NCBI GenBank assembly: GCA_963823245.1
Contig: CAWGKQ010000004.1
Span: 286,364-350,363, forward strand
DNA: 64,000 bases
Source of the DNA: JAWVFM01 sp963823245
GTDB lineage: Bacteria > Actinomycetota > Thermoleophilia > Solirubrobacterales > 70-9
Direction: 5' to 3'
Part shown: positions 8,605 through 18,051 of the stretch, in pieces
How positions within the stretch are numbered: the stretch's first letter is position 1
Layout of the letters: each line of letters begins with the position of its first letter
The notes under the pieces: model-generated
The model's database searches: none
Told to the model about the DNA's origin: nothing
What the model saw: the letters and a program-made list of their open reading frames with translations, nothing else
Translations under genes and position numbers: made by a program

Positions 8605-9056
8605 GACGGAGACCGATGCTCGCCCGACGGCGGACGAGGTGCGAGGCTGGATCGGGCATCAGGTCGACGAGATGTCAGGCACGGCGGCCGGCAAGGTCGA
8701 CGGCTTCCTGGTCGACGCGCAGACCGCTATGCCTGAGTGGCTCGTCGTCCGCACCGGCCGACTGGGCGCCCGCTCGCTCGTCCCCGCGCGCCACGCGGTC
8801 GGAGCCGTGGGCACGTCTGGGTCCCGTTCACCGCGACGAGATCCGTCCGTCCCGCGCGGCGACGGCTCAAGGGGCTCGCTGGGAGGACGAGCAGCGGCTG
8901 CTCGACCACTACGGGATCGGCTCCGAGGCGGGCGTGCGGCCGACCTGGCCGACGTTCAGGACGCGACGTCACATCCCGTCCGCCCGGCTGACGGGTGGCT
9001 CGCTTCTGGCTGGTTCAGGCCGCCAGGCGCCTGTTACGCGCGTCGTCTATCCGTGA
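8597..9056 (+). CDS. PRC-barrel domain protein (frameshifted)
   Basis: The ATG at 8597 overlaps the end of meaB by eight bases. The first about 75 residues give a PRC-barrel: 'GTAAGKVDGFLVDAQTAMPE' followed by 'WLVVRTGRLGARSLVPARHA'. A shift near 8813 then gives 'GHVWVPFT' and another near 8837 gives 'ARWEDEQRLLDHYGIGSEAG', the expected end of this small-protein family, running to a stop at 9056. PRC-barrels bind partner proteins or RNA and occur in stress-related actinobacterial proteins. The exact C-terminus is uncertain because of the shifts. Confidence 0.55.
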
Positions 9057-9230
9057 CCACGAGGCGCTGAACGCGAGCGCCTCCGCGAGGCGCACCGTCT
9101 TCGCCGCGGGATCGCGGGGCTTGCCGTCAATGCGGCTGCGGAGCTGCGGGATCGCGACCGCGTCGCGGTCGAATTCCTCCCGCAGCGCCACGAGCCCATC
9201 CCACTGAGACCCACTCTCCTCAATGTGCAT
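9015..9230 (-). CDS. Small hypothetical protein (71 residues) with strong Shine-Dalgarno
   Basis: Starts MHIEESGSQWDGLVALREEF and is charged and probably helical, with no signal peptide or membrane span. The ATG at 9230 is preceded on the minus strand by AAGGAGG at about eight bases spacing, one of the better ribosome sites in the window. I recognise no family. Its 3' end overlaps the uncertain 3' end of the PRC-barrel gene on the other strand by about 40 bases. The 131 bp between it and the acyl-CoA dehydrogenase show no gene. Confidence 0.45.
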   Translation of the reverse strand: MHIEESGSQWDGLVALREEFDRDAVAIPQLRSRIDGKPRDPAAKTVRLAEALAFSASWSRIDDARNRRLAA

Positions 9231-9361
9231 CGACCATTCCTCCTTCTGACCGCCGATGCTGCCGGGGCGACTGTAGAGCGGCCGTGGGACGGATTCGCGA
9301 CGGATGCCACGAGCGAGCCCGAATTAGCGCGCAATCTGCGGGATTTGGCTTCTACGCGCCG

Positions 9362-10507
9362 TTAACAGCCGAGCTGGCGCGCGATCACCATCTGCTGGAC
9401 CTCGTCGGTGCCCTCGCCGATAGTGAGGATCTTGGCGTCGCGGTAGAAGCGGCACACCGGGTACTCCTCGATGTAGCCGTAGCCGCCGTGGATCTGGACG
9501 GCCTCCTCGGTGGCCCGAACCGCAAGGCGGCCGGTCTTCAGCTTCGCCTGGGCGGCGGTGAGGGTGAACGACCGGCCCAGGTCCTTCTCGATCGCGGCTC
9601 GGTAGGTGAGAAGGCGGGCGGCCTCGATCTCGGCCGAGAGGTCGGCGATCTTCGCCTGGATCGCCTGGAAGCGCGAGATCGGCTGGCCGAAGGCCCGCCG
9701 CTCCTTCGCGTATGCGATCGCCTCGTCGAGGGCGCCCTGCGCGAGGCCGACTCCCATCGCGGCGACACCGATTCGCCCCCCGTCGAGGATGTGCAGGAAC
9801 TGCTTGAAGCCCTCGCCGCGCCGGCCGAGGAGGCTCGACTCGGGAACCCGTGCCCCATCGAAGCTGAGCGGGCGGGTGTCGGATGCGTTCCAGCCCATCT
9901 TCCGGTACGGCTCGCCCGGCTCGTAGCCCGGGGTCCCGTTGGGCACGATCAGGTTCGAGATCTCGCGATCGCCGTTGGCGCCCCCCGTTACGGCGGTGAT
10001 CGTCACGCAGCCGGAGATGTCGGTGCCCGAGTTGGTGATGAACTGCTTGGCGCCGTCGATGACCCACTCGCCGTCGGAGAGCCGCGCGCGGGTGCGCGTG
10101 GCGCCGGCGTCCGAGCCGGCCTCGGGCTCGGTCAACCCGAACGCCGCGAGCCGCTTTCCCGAACAGAGGACCGGCAGCCACTCGGTCTTCTGCTCGTCGG
10201 TGCCCCACAGATAGATCGGCATCGTCCCGAGCGAGGTGTGGGCGGCGACCGTGATGCAGACCGAGGAGTCGATCCGTGCCAGCTCCTCGATCGCGAGCGC
10301 GTAGGAGAGGGTGTCCGCGCCCCCGCCGCCGTACTCGCTCGGGAACGGGATTCCCATCAATCCGAGCTCGCCGAGCTTGGCGACGATCTCGTAGGGGAAC
10401 GCCTTCGTGCGGTCCAGCTCCTCCGCCACCGGCGCCACCTCGGAGCGCGCGAAGTCCCGCACGGTGTCGCGAAGGAGGCGCTGCTCGTCGGTGAGATCGA
10501 AATCCAT
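9362..10507 (-). CDS. Acyl-CoA dehydrogenase
   Basis: 381 residues, the standard length for short/medium or branched-chain acyl-CoA dehydrogenases. It starts 'MDFDLTDEQRLLRDTVRDF'. The flavin-binding stretch 'FGLTEPEAGSDAGATRTRA' and 'FITNSGTDISG' are present, and the catalytic base is predicted as Glu365 in 'TIGEGTDEVQQ'. It introduces the alpha-beta double bond in acyl-CoA and passes electrons to ETF; genes for both ETF subunits and ETF-quinone oxidoreductase lie 7-9 kb downstream. It is divergent from an SCP2-like gene. Substrate chain type cannot be set by eye. Confidence 0.9.
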   Translation of the reverse strand: MDFDLTDEQRLLRDTVRDFARSEVAPVAEELDRTKAFPYEIVAKLGELGLMGIPFPSEYGGGGADTLSYALAIEELARIDSSVCITVAAHTSLGTMPIYLWGTDEQKTEWLPVLCSGKRLAAFGLTEPEAGSDAGATRTRARLSDGEWVIDGAKQFITNSGTDISGCVTITAVTGGANGDREISNLIVPNGTPGYEPGEPYRKMGWNASDTRPLSFDGARVPESSLLGRRGEGFKQFLHILDGGRIGVAAMGVGLAQGALDEAIAYAKERRAFGQPISRFQAIQAKIADLSAEIEAARLLTYRAAIEKDLGRSFTLTAAQAKLKTGRLAVRATEEAVQIHGGYGYIEEYPVCRFYRDAKILTIGEGTDEVQQMVIARQLGC

Positions 10508-10544
10508 GGCGGCCGATGTTATGCGGAGGCGGTAGCGTGAAGCG

Positions 10545-10985
10545 ATGGCCCGCGCGCGAGAAGATGCGCCGCAGGGCTCGGCGAATGGGAGGATCGAGGT
10601 CCGCCTCGGTCGCACCACCCGCGAGGGCGTGGCGCCGAGCCTCTTCGTGTGGGTCGAGCGGGGAGTCGAGCGGCGGCCGGCGGTCGCGCGGGAGATCCGG
10701 GGCCGCGTGACCTTTCGCTGGGCCGACGACATCTCGCCCCTCTCCGTCCACTTCGACCGGGACGCGATCGACGTCTTCGACGGCGACCTGGCCTCGCCCG
10801 ACCTGGCGATCGCGGGCCGCCTCACGGACATCGTGCATATGGCCACCGCGCCGACGCTCCTCGGGGTACCGAACCCCGCCAGCCGCCACGGCATGGCCGC
10901 GATCCTCGGCCTCTACCGGGGCCGGGTGTCGCTCGAGGGCGACCGGCTGCTCGCGCGCCGGCTGATCCAGCTCCTGGCGCTCTGA
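10545..10985 (+). CDS. SCP2-like small protein (tentative)
   Basis: 146 residues, no signal peptide. The body has alternating strands and the pattern 'VTFRWADDISPLSVHFDRDA', 'VFDGDLASPDLAIAGRLTDI' and 'GRVSLEGDRLLARRLIQLLA', which resembles sterol-carrier-protein-2-like domains that bind acyl lipids. It is 38 bp from the divergent acyl-CoA dehydrogenase start, so the two may share control. The similarity is a pattern judgement without catalytic residues to confirm it, and it could simply be an uncharacterised conserved protein. Confidence 0.5.
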   Translation: MARAREDAPQGSANGRIEVRLGRTTREGVAPSLFVWVERGVERRPAVAREIRGRVTFRWADDISPLSVHFDRDAIDVFDGDLASPDLAIAGRLTDIVHMATAPTLLGVPNPASRHGMAAILGLYRGRVSLEGDRLLARRLIQLLAL

Positions 10986-10992
10986 GGCGGCG

Positions 10993-12435
10993 CTAGGTGG
11001 CGAGCTTGCGCGCGAGCTCCACGAGCAGCCGCACGCCGAAGCCGGTCGGGCCCGAGCCGACGTAGTCACGGCCCACGTCCCACGAGGTGCCCGCGATGTC
11101 GAGGTGCGCCCACGGCTTGCCGTCGACGAACTCCTCGAGGAACGAGCCGGCATAGATCGTCCCCGCCTTGCGCTTCGCCGCCGCGTTCGTGAGGTCGGCG
11201 ATCTTGCCCTTCGTGAGCTCCTTGTACTCCGGGTGGAGCGGAAGCCGCCAGGCGAGCTCCCCCGCCGCGTCGCCCGCCTGGGCCACTTTTGCCGCCCACT
11301 CATCGTCGTTCGAGATCAGCGCCGCGTAGGTGGACCCGAGCGCGATGAGGACGGCGCCCGTGAGCGTCGCGAGGTCGACGACGCGCTCCGCGGCCATGTC
11401 GCGGACGCAATAGGTGAGGGCGTCGGCGAGGATCAGCCGGCCCTCGGCATCGGTGTTGTTCACCTCGACCGTCTTGCCGTTGAGCTGGGTGATGATGTCG
11501 CCCGGGCGGGTGGCGGAGCCACTCGGCATGTTCTCGGTTGCGGGAATGACCGCGACCAGGTCCAGCGCCAGGCCGAGCTCCGTGATCGCGGCGAAGGCCT
11601 CGAGCACCGCCGCGGCCCCGGACATGTCCATCTTCATCTCCTGCATGCCCGCCGCGGGCTTGATCGAGATGCCGCCGGAGTCGAAGGTGACGCCTTTGCC
11701 GACGAGGCCCACGCGCTCTCCGCCTCCGCCCTCGTATCGCAGGGCGATCAGCCTCGGCGGGGTCTCGGACCCGGCGGACACGGCAACGAGCCCGCCCATG
11801 CCGCGCTCGATCATCTGCTCGCGATCGAAGACCTCCACCGACACCGCGTCGTGGCCGTCGGCAATCTCCCTGGCGCGCTCGGCGAGCGATTCGGGCCGAA
11901 GCTCGTTGGCGGGGAGGCCCTGGAGCTCGCGGGCGCGGTTCGCCGCCTCCGAGGCGATGCGGGCAGCCTCGACCTCGGGGCCGGCGTCATCGCCCACTTC
12001 CGCGAGGACGACGCGCTCGAGCCTCGGAGAGGAATCGTCCTGGTCCGCCGAGCGGTAGCGGTCGAACCGATAGTCGGCCAGGATGGTGCCCTCCGTCAGC
12101 GCTCCGGCAGCCTCGGCGGGGCCCACCGCCTCACTCGCTGGAACCCGCCAGGCGATCGAGCGCGCCTCATAGGGGCCGGTCGCCTTCGCGGCGATCGCTG
12201 CGGCAACCCGAAGGCGCTCGGCATCGAGCTCACTCTGCTCGCCAAGGCCCGCCACGAGGACCCGGCTGCCGTCGGCCGGGCGCAGCATCGTCGACTTGCC
12301 GAAGCCCGCCCGCACATCGCCTGCGCCCGGCAGTTCGCGCAGCTCGTCAGGCAGCTCGACGCCATCGAACAGCCCGACGACGCTGACGTCGGCGTCGACG
12401 TCCGCTAGGCCCTTCGAAGTCACCTCCACCTGCAC
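10993..12435 (-). CDS. pepA: Leucyl aminopeptidase (M17, PepA family)
   Basis: 480 residues. The C-terminal catalytic half carries the M17 signature 'NNTDAEGRLILADALTY', with upstream metal ligands in 'LVGKGVTFDSGGISIKPAAG' (catalytic Lys and Asp) and 'MKMDMSGAAAVLEA'. The N-terminal macro-like domain (residues 1 to about 160) is the regulatory/hexamer part. It is a cytoplasmic two-metal aminopeptidase releasing N-terminal residues from peptides. It converges with the SCP2-like gene (7 bp apart) and is divergent from the thiolase gene with 67 bp between starts. Confidence 0.92.
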   Translation of the reverse strand: MQVEVTSKGLADVDADVSVVGLFDGVELPDELRELPGAGDVRAGFGKSTMLRPADGSRVLVAGLGEQSELDAERLRVAAAIAAKATGPYEARSIAWRVPASEAVGPAEAAGALTEGTILADYRFDRYRSADQDDSSPRLERVVLAEVGDDAGPEVEAARIASEAANRARELQGLPANELRPESLAERAREIADGHDAVSVEVFDREQMIERGMGGLVAVSAGSETPPRLIALRYEGGGGERVGLVGKGVTFDSGGISIKPAAGMQEMKMDMSGAAAVLEAFAAITELGLALDLVAVIPATENMPSGSATRPGDIITQLNGKTVEVNNTDAEGRLILADALTYCVRDMAAERVVDLATLTGAVLIALGSTYAALISNDDEWAAKVAQAGDAAGELAWRLPLHPEYKELTKGKIADLTNAAAKRKAGTIYAGSFLEEFVDGKPWAHLDIAGTSWDVGRDYVGSGPTGFGVRLLVELARKLAT

Positions 12436-12502
12436 GGCGAGCGAGCTTATCTAGCATTCCCCTAAGCCCTGCGGCCGCGGCCGCCCGACAAGAAAGGCCC
12501 AC

Positions 12503-13687
12503 ATGTCTCGCTCAGTGATCCTGTCCACCGCCCGCACCCCGTTCGGGAAGATGGGCGGCGCGCTCTCCTCGCTCGACGCGATCAAGCTCGGCGGGACGAC
12601 GATCGACGCCGCTCTCGAGCGCGCCGAGGTGGGCCCGGGCGAGGTCGAGCAGGTGATCTATGGGCAGGTCCTTCAGGCCGGCCAGGGACAGATCCCTTCG
12701 CGGCAGGCCCAGATCGAGGCCGGGATCCCCAAGGAGGTGCCCTCGGAGACCGTCAACAAGGTCTGCGCATCGGGCATGCGGACGATCGGCCTCGCCGACC
12801 AGGCGATTCGCGCCGGGGACGTGAACGTCGCGGTCACGGGCGGCATGGAGTCGATGTCGCAGGCGCCCTACCTCCTTCCGGGTGCCCGCTTCGGATTCCG
12901 GATGGGTGACGCGCAGGCGATCGACGCGATGACGCACGACGGGCTCACCAACCCGTTCACCGGCAAGCAGATGATCAACGAGGCGAGCGACGTGTCGAAC
13001 GAGCTCGAGATCACGCGCCCCGACATGGACCGCTTCGCCGCCCGCTCGCACCAGCTCGCCGCGAAGGCGACCGACGAGGGCCGCCTCGCCGACGAGATCG
13101 TCTCGGTCACCGTGAAGTCGCGCAAGGAGGAGCGCGAGGTCGCGGCGGACGAGGCGATTCGGCCCGAGACCACGGTCGAGGTTCTGGCCAAGCTCAAGGC
13201 GGTAGGTGGCGAGGACGCGACGCACACCGCCGGCAACGCCCCGGGGGTGAACGACGGCGCCGCGGCTGTGGTGGTGGCCTCCGAGGAGTGGGCGAGCTCA
13301 AACGATCGCGAGCCGATCGCCCGGGTCCTCTCCTACGGAGCCGTCGCCGACGACTTCCCTTATCTCGCGCGGACGCCCGCCGGCGCGGCGAAGCAGGCGC
13401 TCGACAAGATCGACCGCAAGCCCGGGGACGTGGACCTGTGGGAGATCAACGAGGCGTTCGCGTCGGTCGCGCTCAACTCCATGCGAATGCTCGGCATCGA
13501 CGAGGACAAGGTGAACGTCAACGGTGGCGCGATCGCGCTCGGCCACCCGATCGGCGCTTCCGGGGCGCGGATCGTCGGCGCGCTCGTGCACGAGCTTCGC
13601 CGCCGCGGCGGCGGCCTCGGCTGCGCGGCGATCTGCTCGGGCGGCGGCCAGGGCGACGCGATCGTCCTCGAGGTGAATGGCGGTTAG
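12503..13687 (+). CDS. Acetyl-CoA acetyltransferase (thiolase)
   Basis: 394 residues, normal length for thiolase II. The acylated cysteine is Cys88 in 'NKVCASGMR', the histidine is His348 in 'GGAIALGHPIGASGAR', and the second catalytic cysteine is Cys378 in 'CSGGGQG'. It catalyses reversible condensation or cleavage of acetoacetyl-CoA/3-ketoacyl-CoA. The start ATG follows 'agaaagg'. The stop overlaps the start of the HAD phosphatase gene. Its neighbours (acyl-CoA dehydrogenase, mutase, Etf) suggest degradation rather than polyhydroxyalkanoate synthesis, but both remain possible. Confidence 0.92.
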   Translation: MSRSVILSTARTPFGKMGGALSSLDAIKLGGTTIDAALERAEVGPGEVEQVIYGQVLQAGQGQIPSRQAQIEAGIPKEVPSETVNKVCASGMRTIGLADQAIRAGDVNVAVTGGMESMSQAPYLLPGARFGFRMGDAQAIDAMTHDGLTNPFTGKQMINEASDVSNELEITRPDMDRFAARSHQLAAKATDEGRLADEIVSVTVKSRKEEREVAADEAIRPETTVEVLAKLKAVGGEDATHTAGNAPGVNDGAAAVVVASEEWASSNDREPIARVLSYGAVADDFPYLARTPAGAAKQALDKIDRKPGDVDLWEINEAFASVALNSMRMLGIDEDKVNVNGGAIALGHPIGASGARIVGALVHELRRRGGGLGCAAICSGGGQGDAIVLEVNGG

Positions 13688-14489
13688 CGCCTCGAGCGAC
13701 GGCGCCCGTCCCGCCGCCGCCTTCTTCGACCTGGATCGAACGCTCATGGCGGGCTCCTCCGGCCTGCCCTACGCTCGCGCCGCCCACAAGGCCGGGTGGC
13801 TGAGCACCAAGACGATGCTGCGCTGGGGCGCGGACCACCTGCGCTTCCGACTGCGCGGCGCCGACGAGGACGCCACGGCGCGGGTCTTGTCGGAGGCCCG
13901 TGAGGTGCTCACCGGCGTGGAGGCGAAGGAGGTCGCCAGGATGACCCCCGACGTCCTGGTGGCGATCCTCCCGCGGATCTACCCGCGGATGCTCGAGGAG
14001 GTCCGTGAGCACCAGGACGCCGGACGGGCGACGGTGATCGTCAGCGCGGCCGGTCAGGGGATCGTGGAGACGCTCGCGGGCGTGCTCGACATGGACGCGG
14101 GGATCGGCACCCCCTATGCGATCGGTCCCGACGGCCGCTTCAACGGCGAGCTCGACGGCGCCTTCATGTACGGGCGCGGAAAGGAGGAGGCGATCGAGCG
14201 TTTCGCCGGCGAGCACGGGGTCGACCTGGCCGCCTCGTGGGCGTACTCGGACTCGGTGTCCGACCTGCCGATGCTGCGGGCGGTGGGCAACCCGGTGGCC
14301 GTCAACCCCGACGAGGAGCTCGCGCGCATCGCGAGGGAAGAGGGTTGGCGCGTGATGCGCTTCGAGCGGCTTGGCCGGCGCATCGCGATCGGCGCGGCGA
14401 CGCTCACGGCGCTCGCGGCGGGGGGTGCGGGCGCCCTCCGCCGGAATCGGCGCTCGCGGCCGGCCCGGTTTCCCGCTCGTCGCCGCTAG
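13677..14489 (+). CDS. HAD-IB family hydrolase/phosphatase
   Basis: 270 residues. Motif I is 'FFDLDRTLMAG' with Asp18 as predicted nucleophile and Asp20 as acid/base. Motif II lies in 'ATVIVSAAGQGIVETLA', and motif III is 'YSDSVSDLPMLRAVGNPVAV', the pattern of HAD-IB enzymes such as SerB-like phosphatases and actinobacterial lysophospholipid-type HADs. The basic tail after residue about 245, with an 'IGAATLTALAAGGAGALRR' hydrophobic segment, may anchor it to the membrane. It overlaps the thiolase gene by eleven bases, indicating coupling. Substrate unknown. Confidence 0.82.
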   Translation: MAVSASSDGARPAAAFFDLDRTLMAGSSGLPYARAAHKAGWLSTKTMLRWGADHLRFRLRGADEDATARVLSEAREVLTGVEAKEVARMTPDVLVAILPRIYPRMLEEVREHQDAGRATVIVSAAGQGIVETLAGVLDMDAGIGTPYAIGPDGRFNGELDGAFMYGRGKEEAIERFAGEHGVDLAASWAYSDSVSDLPMLRAVGNPVAVNPDEELARIAREEGWRVMRFERLGRRIAIGAATLTALAAGGAGALRRNRRSRPARFPARRR

Positions 14490-14721
14490 GCGCGGGCCAG
14501 GAGGGCGACGAGGGTAGCGACGACTTGCTCCCGCTCGGTGGTGACCTGTCGCCAGGTGAAGCGGACGGACCCGCCAGCCGTCCATTTGCAGGCCGTTCGC
14601 GCCAGAGGAAGTCGACTTCGCAGCGGCCGAGCAGGACGTTGGCCTCAGGCTCGGGGAGCCCGGCGGCGCGAACCAGCGTCTGTCCCTCGATCCCGCCCAG
14701 GATTCGTCCCTCGACCCGGCC
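14486..14721 (-). pseudogene. Decayed DUF559 (endonuclease-like) gene remnant
   Basis: On the minus strand one frame reads 'GQTLVRAAGLPEPEANVLLG' then 'CEVDFLWRERPANG', the start of a DUF559 domain (PD-(D/E)xK-like fold, Asp in 'EVDFLW'). Within ten residues another frame gives 'VRFTWRQVTTEREQVVATLV', the end of the same domain, and a stop at 14486-14488. The roughly 45 residues that normally lie between, including the 'VVEVDGWxxH' block, are missing, so this has an internal deletion as well as a frameshift. It fills the gap between the HAD gene and the mutase gene, antisense to both. Confidence 0.65.
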
Positions 14722-14733
14722 TAAACTCCTCCT

Positions 14734-16392
<1,659 letters not shown>

Positions 16393-16417
16393 GCCGCCGG
16401 GCGGGTATCCGGCAGGC

Positions 16418-16714
16418 ATGACGACTCATACCCTGGAAGTGCGCCCCAACGAGGTCGCCGGCTGGGACATTCTCCACCAGGACGATCCCGACGCGATCAC
16501 CAACGTCGCGACGAAGGACGAGGCCCTCAAGGCCGCCGAGGTCCTCGCCGAGGAGGAGGGAGGATCCGAGGTCGTCGTGCGCGAAGAGCCGCACGAGCTC
16601 TCCGACACAGGCCGCGGCGTCAAGCTCTACGTCTTCGCGATCCTCACCCTGCTTGCGATCGCGATAGTCATCATCGCGTTCACGGGCTGGCTTTCGTCGG
16701 CGCTCGATATCTGA
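16418..16714 (+). CDS. Small membrane protein with DUF2188-like head
   Basis: 98 residues. The N-terminal part ('EVAGWDILHQDDPDAITNVA', 'TKDEALKAAEVLAEEEGGSE') has the W-D and tkdeA pattern of DUF2188, a small alpha/beta unit of unknown role. Residues about 70-92 form one hydrophobic membrane span ('YVFAILTLLAIAIVIIAFTG'). The gene sits between the two mutase subunit genes, 25 bp after one and 20 bp before the other, so it is probably co-transcribed. A direct role in the mutase is not implied by its sequence. Confidence 0.6.
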   Translation: MTTHTLEVRPNEVAGWDILHQDDPDAITNVATKDEALKAAEVLAEEEGGSEVVVREEPHELSDTGRGVKLYVFAILTLLAIAIVIIAFTGWLSSALDI

Positions 16715-16734
16715 CGCTCGACTACGCTCCGGCA

Positions 16735-17145
16735 ATGCCGGATGAGCGCAAGATCCGCGTCGTGGTCGCCAAGCCCGGCCTCGACGGCCACGACCGCGGG
16801 GCAAAGATCATCGCCCGCGCGCTGCGCGACGCCGGGATGGAGGTCATCTACACAGGGCTACACCAGACCCCCGAGCAGATCGTCGCCACCGTGATCCAGG
16901 AGGACGCCGATGCGGTGGGCCTGTCGGTCCTCTCGGGCGCGCATATGACGCTCGTCCCCCGGGTCATGGAGCTCCTTCGCGAGCAGGGCGCCGAGGACGT
17001 GGTGGTCACCGTGGGGGGCACGATCCCGGCCGACGACGTGCCCGAGCTCAAGGAGCTCGGCGTGTCCGAGGTGTTCACGCCGGGCGCCTCGACCGACGAG
17101 ATCGTCGAGTTCGTGCGCGGATCGGTGGTCGCGGGCGCGACGTAG
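16735..17145 (+). CDS. icmB: Cobalamin-binding (B12) small subunit of acyl-CoA mutase
   Basis: 136 residues, matching the usual size of separate mutase B12 subunits such as IcmB. The adenosylcobalamin signature is 'KPGLDGHDRGAKIIARALRD' (D-x-H-x-x-G, the His ligating cobalt), followed by 'VGLSVLSGAHMTLVPRVMEL' and 'TVGGTIPADDVPELKELGVS'. It would complete the enzyme with the large subunit at 14734. Split subunits of this kind occur in isobutyryl-CoA mutase, 2-hydroxyisobutyryl-CoA mutase and some methylmalonyl-CoA mutases, so this subunit alone does not decide the substrate. Confidence 0.9.
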   Translation: MPDERKIRVVVAKPGLDGHDRGAKIIARALRDAGMEVIYTGLHQTPEQIVATVIQEDADAVGLSVLSGAHMTLVPRVMELLREQGAEDVVVTVGGTIPADDVPELKELGVSEVFTPGASTDEIVEFVRGSVVAGAT

Positions 17146-17149
17146 GCTG

Positions 17150-17167
17150 ATTGACTGATCAGTCAAT
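17150..17167. promoter_or_regulatory. Perfect 18-bp palindrome, probable TetR-family operator before etfB
   Basis: ATTGACTGATCAGTCAAT reads the same on both strands. It lies five bases after the stop of the B12 subunit gene and 90 bp before etfB. The form TTGAC-TGATCA-GTCAA is typical of TetR/FadR-type operators controlling acyl-CoA genes in actinobacteria. A related site lies at 46907-46928. Confidence 0.65.
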
Positions 17168-17189
17168 CGGGTAGCGTGGCCGGTATATT
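17161..17189 (+). promoter_or_regulatory. Candidate sigma-70-type promoter for the etf operon
   Basis: TATATT at 17184-17189 is an isolated AT-rich hexamer in GC-rich surroundings. Seventeen bases upstream is AGTCAA, a weak -35 that falls in the right half of the palindrome at 17150-17167, so a bound repressor would block it. A strong ribosome site (taaggagg, 17243-17250) follows. Confidence 0.4.
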
Positions 17190-17257
17190 TCCCGCCCCCG
17201 CCGACCGGCGCTCTTTGATCCTCGCCGGTCGCGAACCGCTCTTAAGGAGGGCACGAC

Positions 17258-18049
17258 TTGAAGATTTGCTGTCTGGTCAAGGAGGTTCCTGACGCCGCCG
17301 TCCAGAAGCGGATCGACTCGCAGACGATGCGGCTCGACCGCTCCGGTGAGAAGAACCTGAACCCGTTCGACACCCACGGGATCGAGGCCGCGATGCAGAT
17401 TCGCGAGGGTGGCGCGGTGGAGGTCGACGAGATCGTCGCCGTGACGATGGGGCCCGAGTCGGCCGTTCGCGCGTTGCACAAGGCCGTGGCGCTCGGGGCC
17501 GACCGCTCGGTCCACCTGACCGACGCGGCGCTCGAGGGCTCCGACGTCTGCGCCACGGGTTACGCGCTCGCGAAGGTGCTCGAGAAGGAGAGCCCCGACC
17601 TCGTCCTGCTCGGGCAGCAGTCCGACGACGGCGAGTGCTACACGATCGGCGCCGTCGTCGCCGACCACCTGAAGATGCCCTCGCTGACGCAGGTGATCAA
17701 GATCGACGTGGCCGACGGCAAGCTCACCTGCGAGCGCCAGGCGGAGTACGGGTACGACACGGTCGAGGTCGAGCTGCCCGCCGTCATCTCGGTCGGCGAC
17801 GCGATCAACGAGCCGCGCTACCCCTCGCTGAAGGCGATCATGGGCGCGAAGAAGAAGCCGCTCGACACGCACGCGACGGGCGACGTCGCCATCGAGGCGG
17901 AAAGGGTCGGCGAGAGCGGCTCTCGCACGAAGGTCCTCGCTCTCAACCCGCCGCCGCAGAAGGAGGCGGGCGAGATCATCGAGGACGAGGACACCAACGA
18001 GACGGTCGAGAAGATCGTCGCCTGGCTCGACGAAAGGAAGTTGGTCTAA
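17258..18049 (+). CDS. etfB: Electron transfer flavoprotein beta subunit
   Basis: 263 residues, typical for EtfB. It opens 'MKICCLVKEVPDAAVQKRID' and contains the AMP-binding region 'VALGADRSVHLTD' and 'LLGQQSDDGECYTIGAVVAD', followed by the ETF-beta signature around 'VEVELPAVISVGDAINEPRY'. With EtfA it accepts electrons from acyl-CoA dehydrogenases. The start is a TTG preceded by TAAGGAGG at a seven-base spacing, an excellent ribosome site. It is first in an etfB-etfA-ETF-QO operon with a palindromic operator upstream. Confidence 0.93.
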   Translation: MKICCLVKEVPDAAVQKRIDSQTMRLDRSGEKNLNPFDTHGIEAAMQIREGGAVEVDEIVAVTMGPESAVRALHKAVALGADRSVHLTDAALEGSDVCATGYALAKVLEKESPDLVLLGQQSDDGECYTIGAVVADHLKMPSLTQVIKIDVADGKLTCERQAEYGYDTVEVELPAVISVGDAINEPRYPSLKAIMGAKKKPLDTHATGDVAIEAERVGESGSRTKVLALNPPPQKEAGEIIEDEDTNETVEKIVAWLDERKLV

Positions 18050-18051
18050 GC

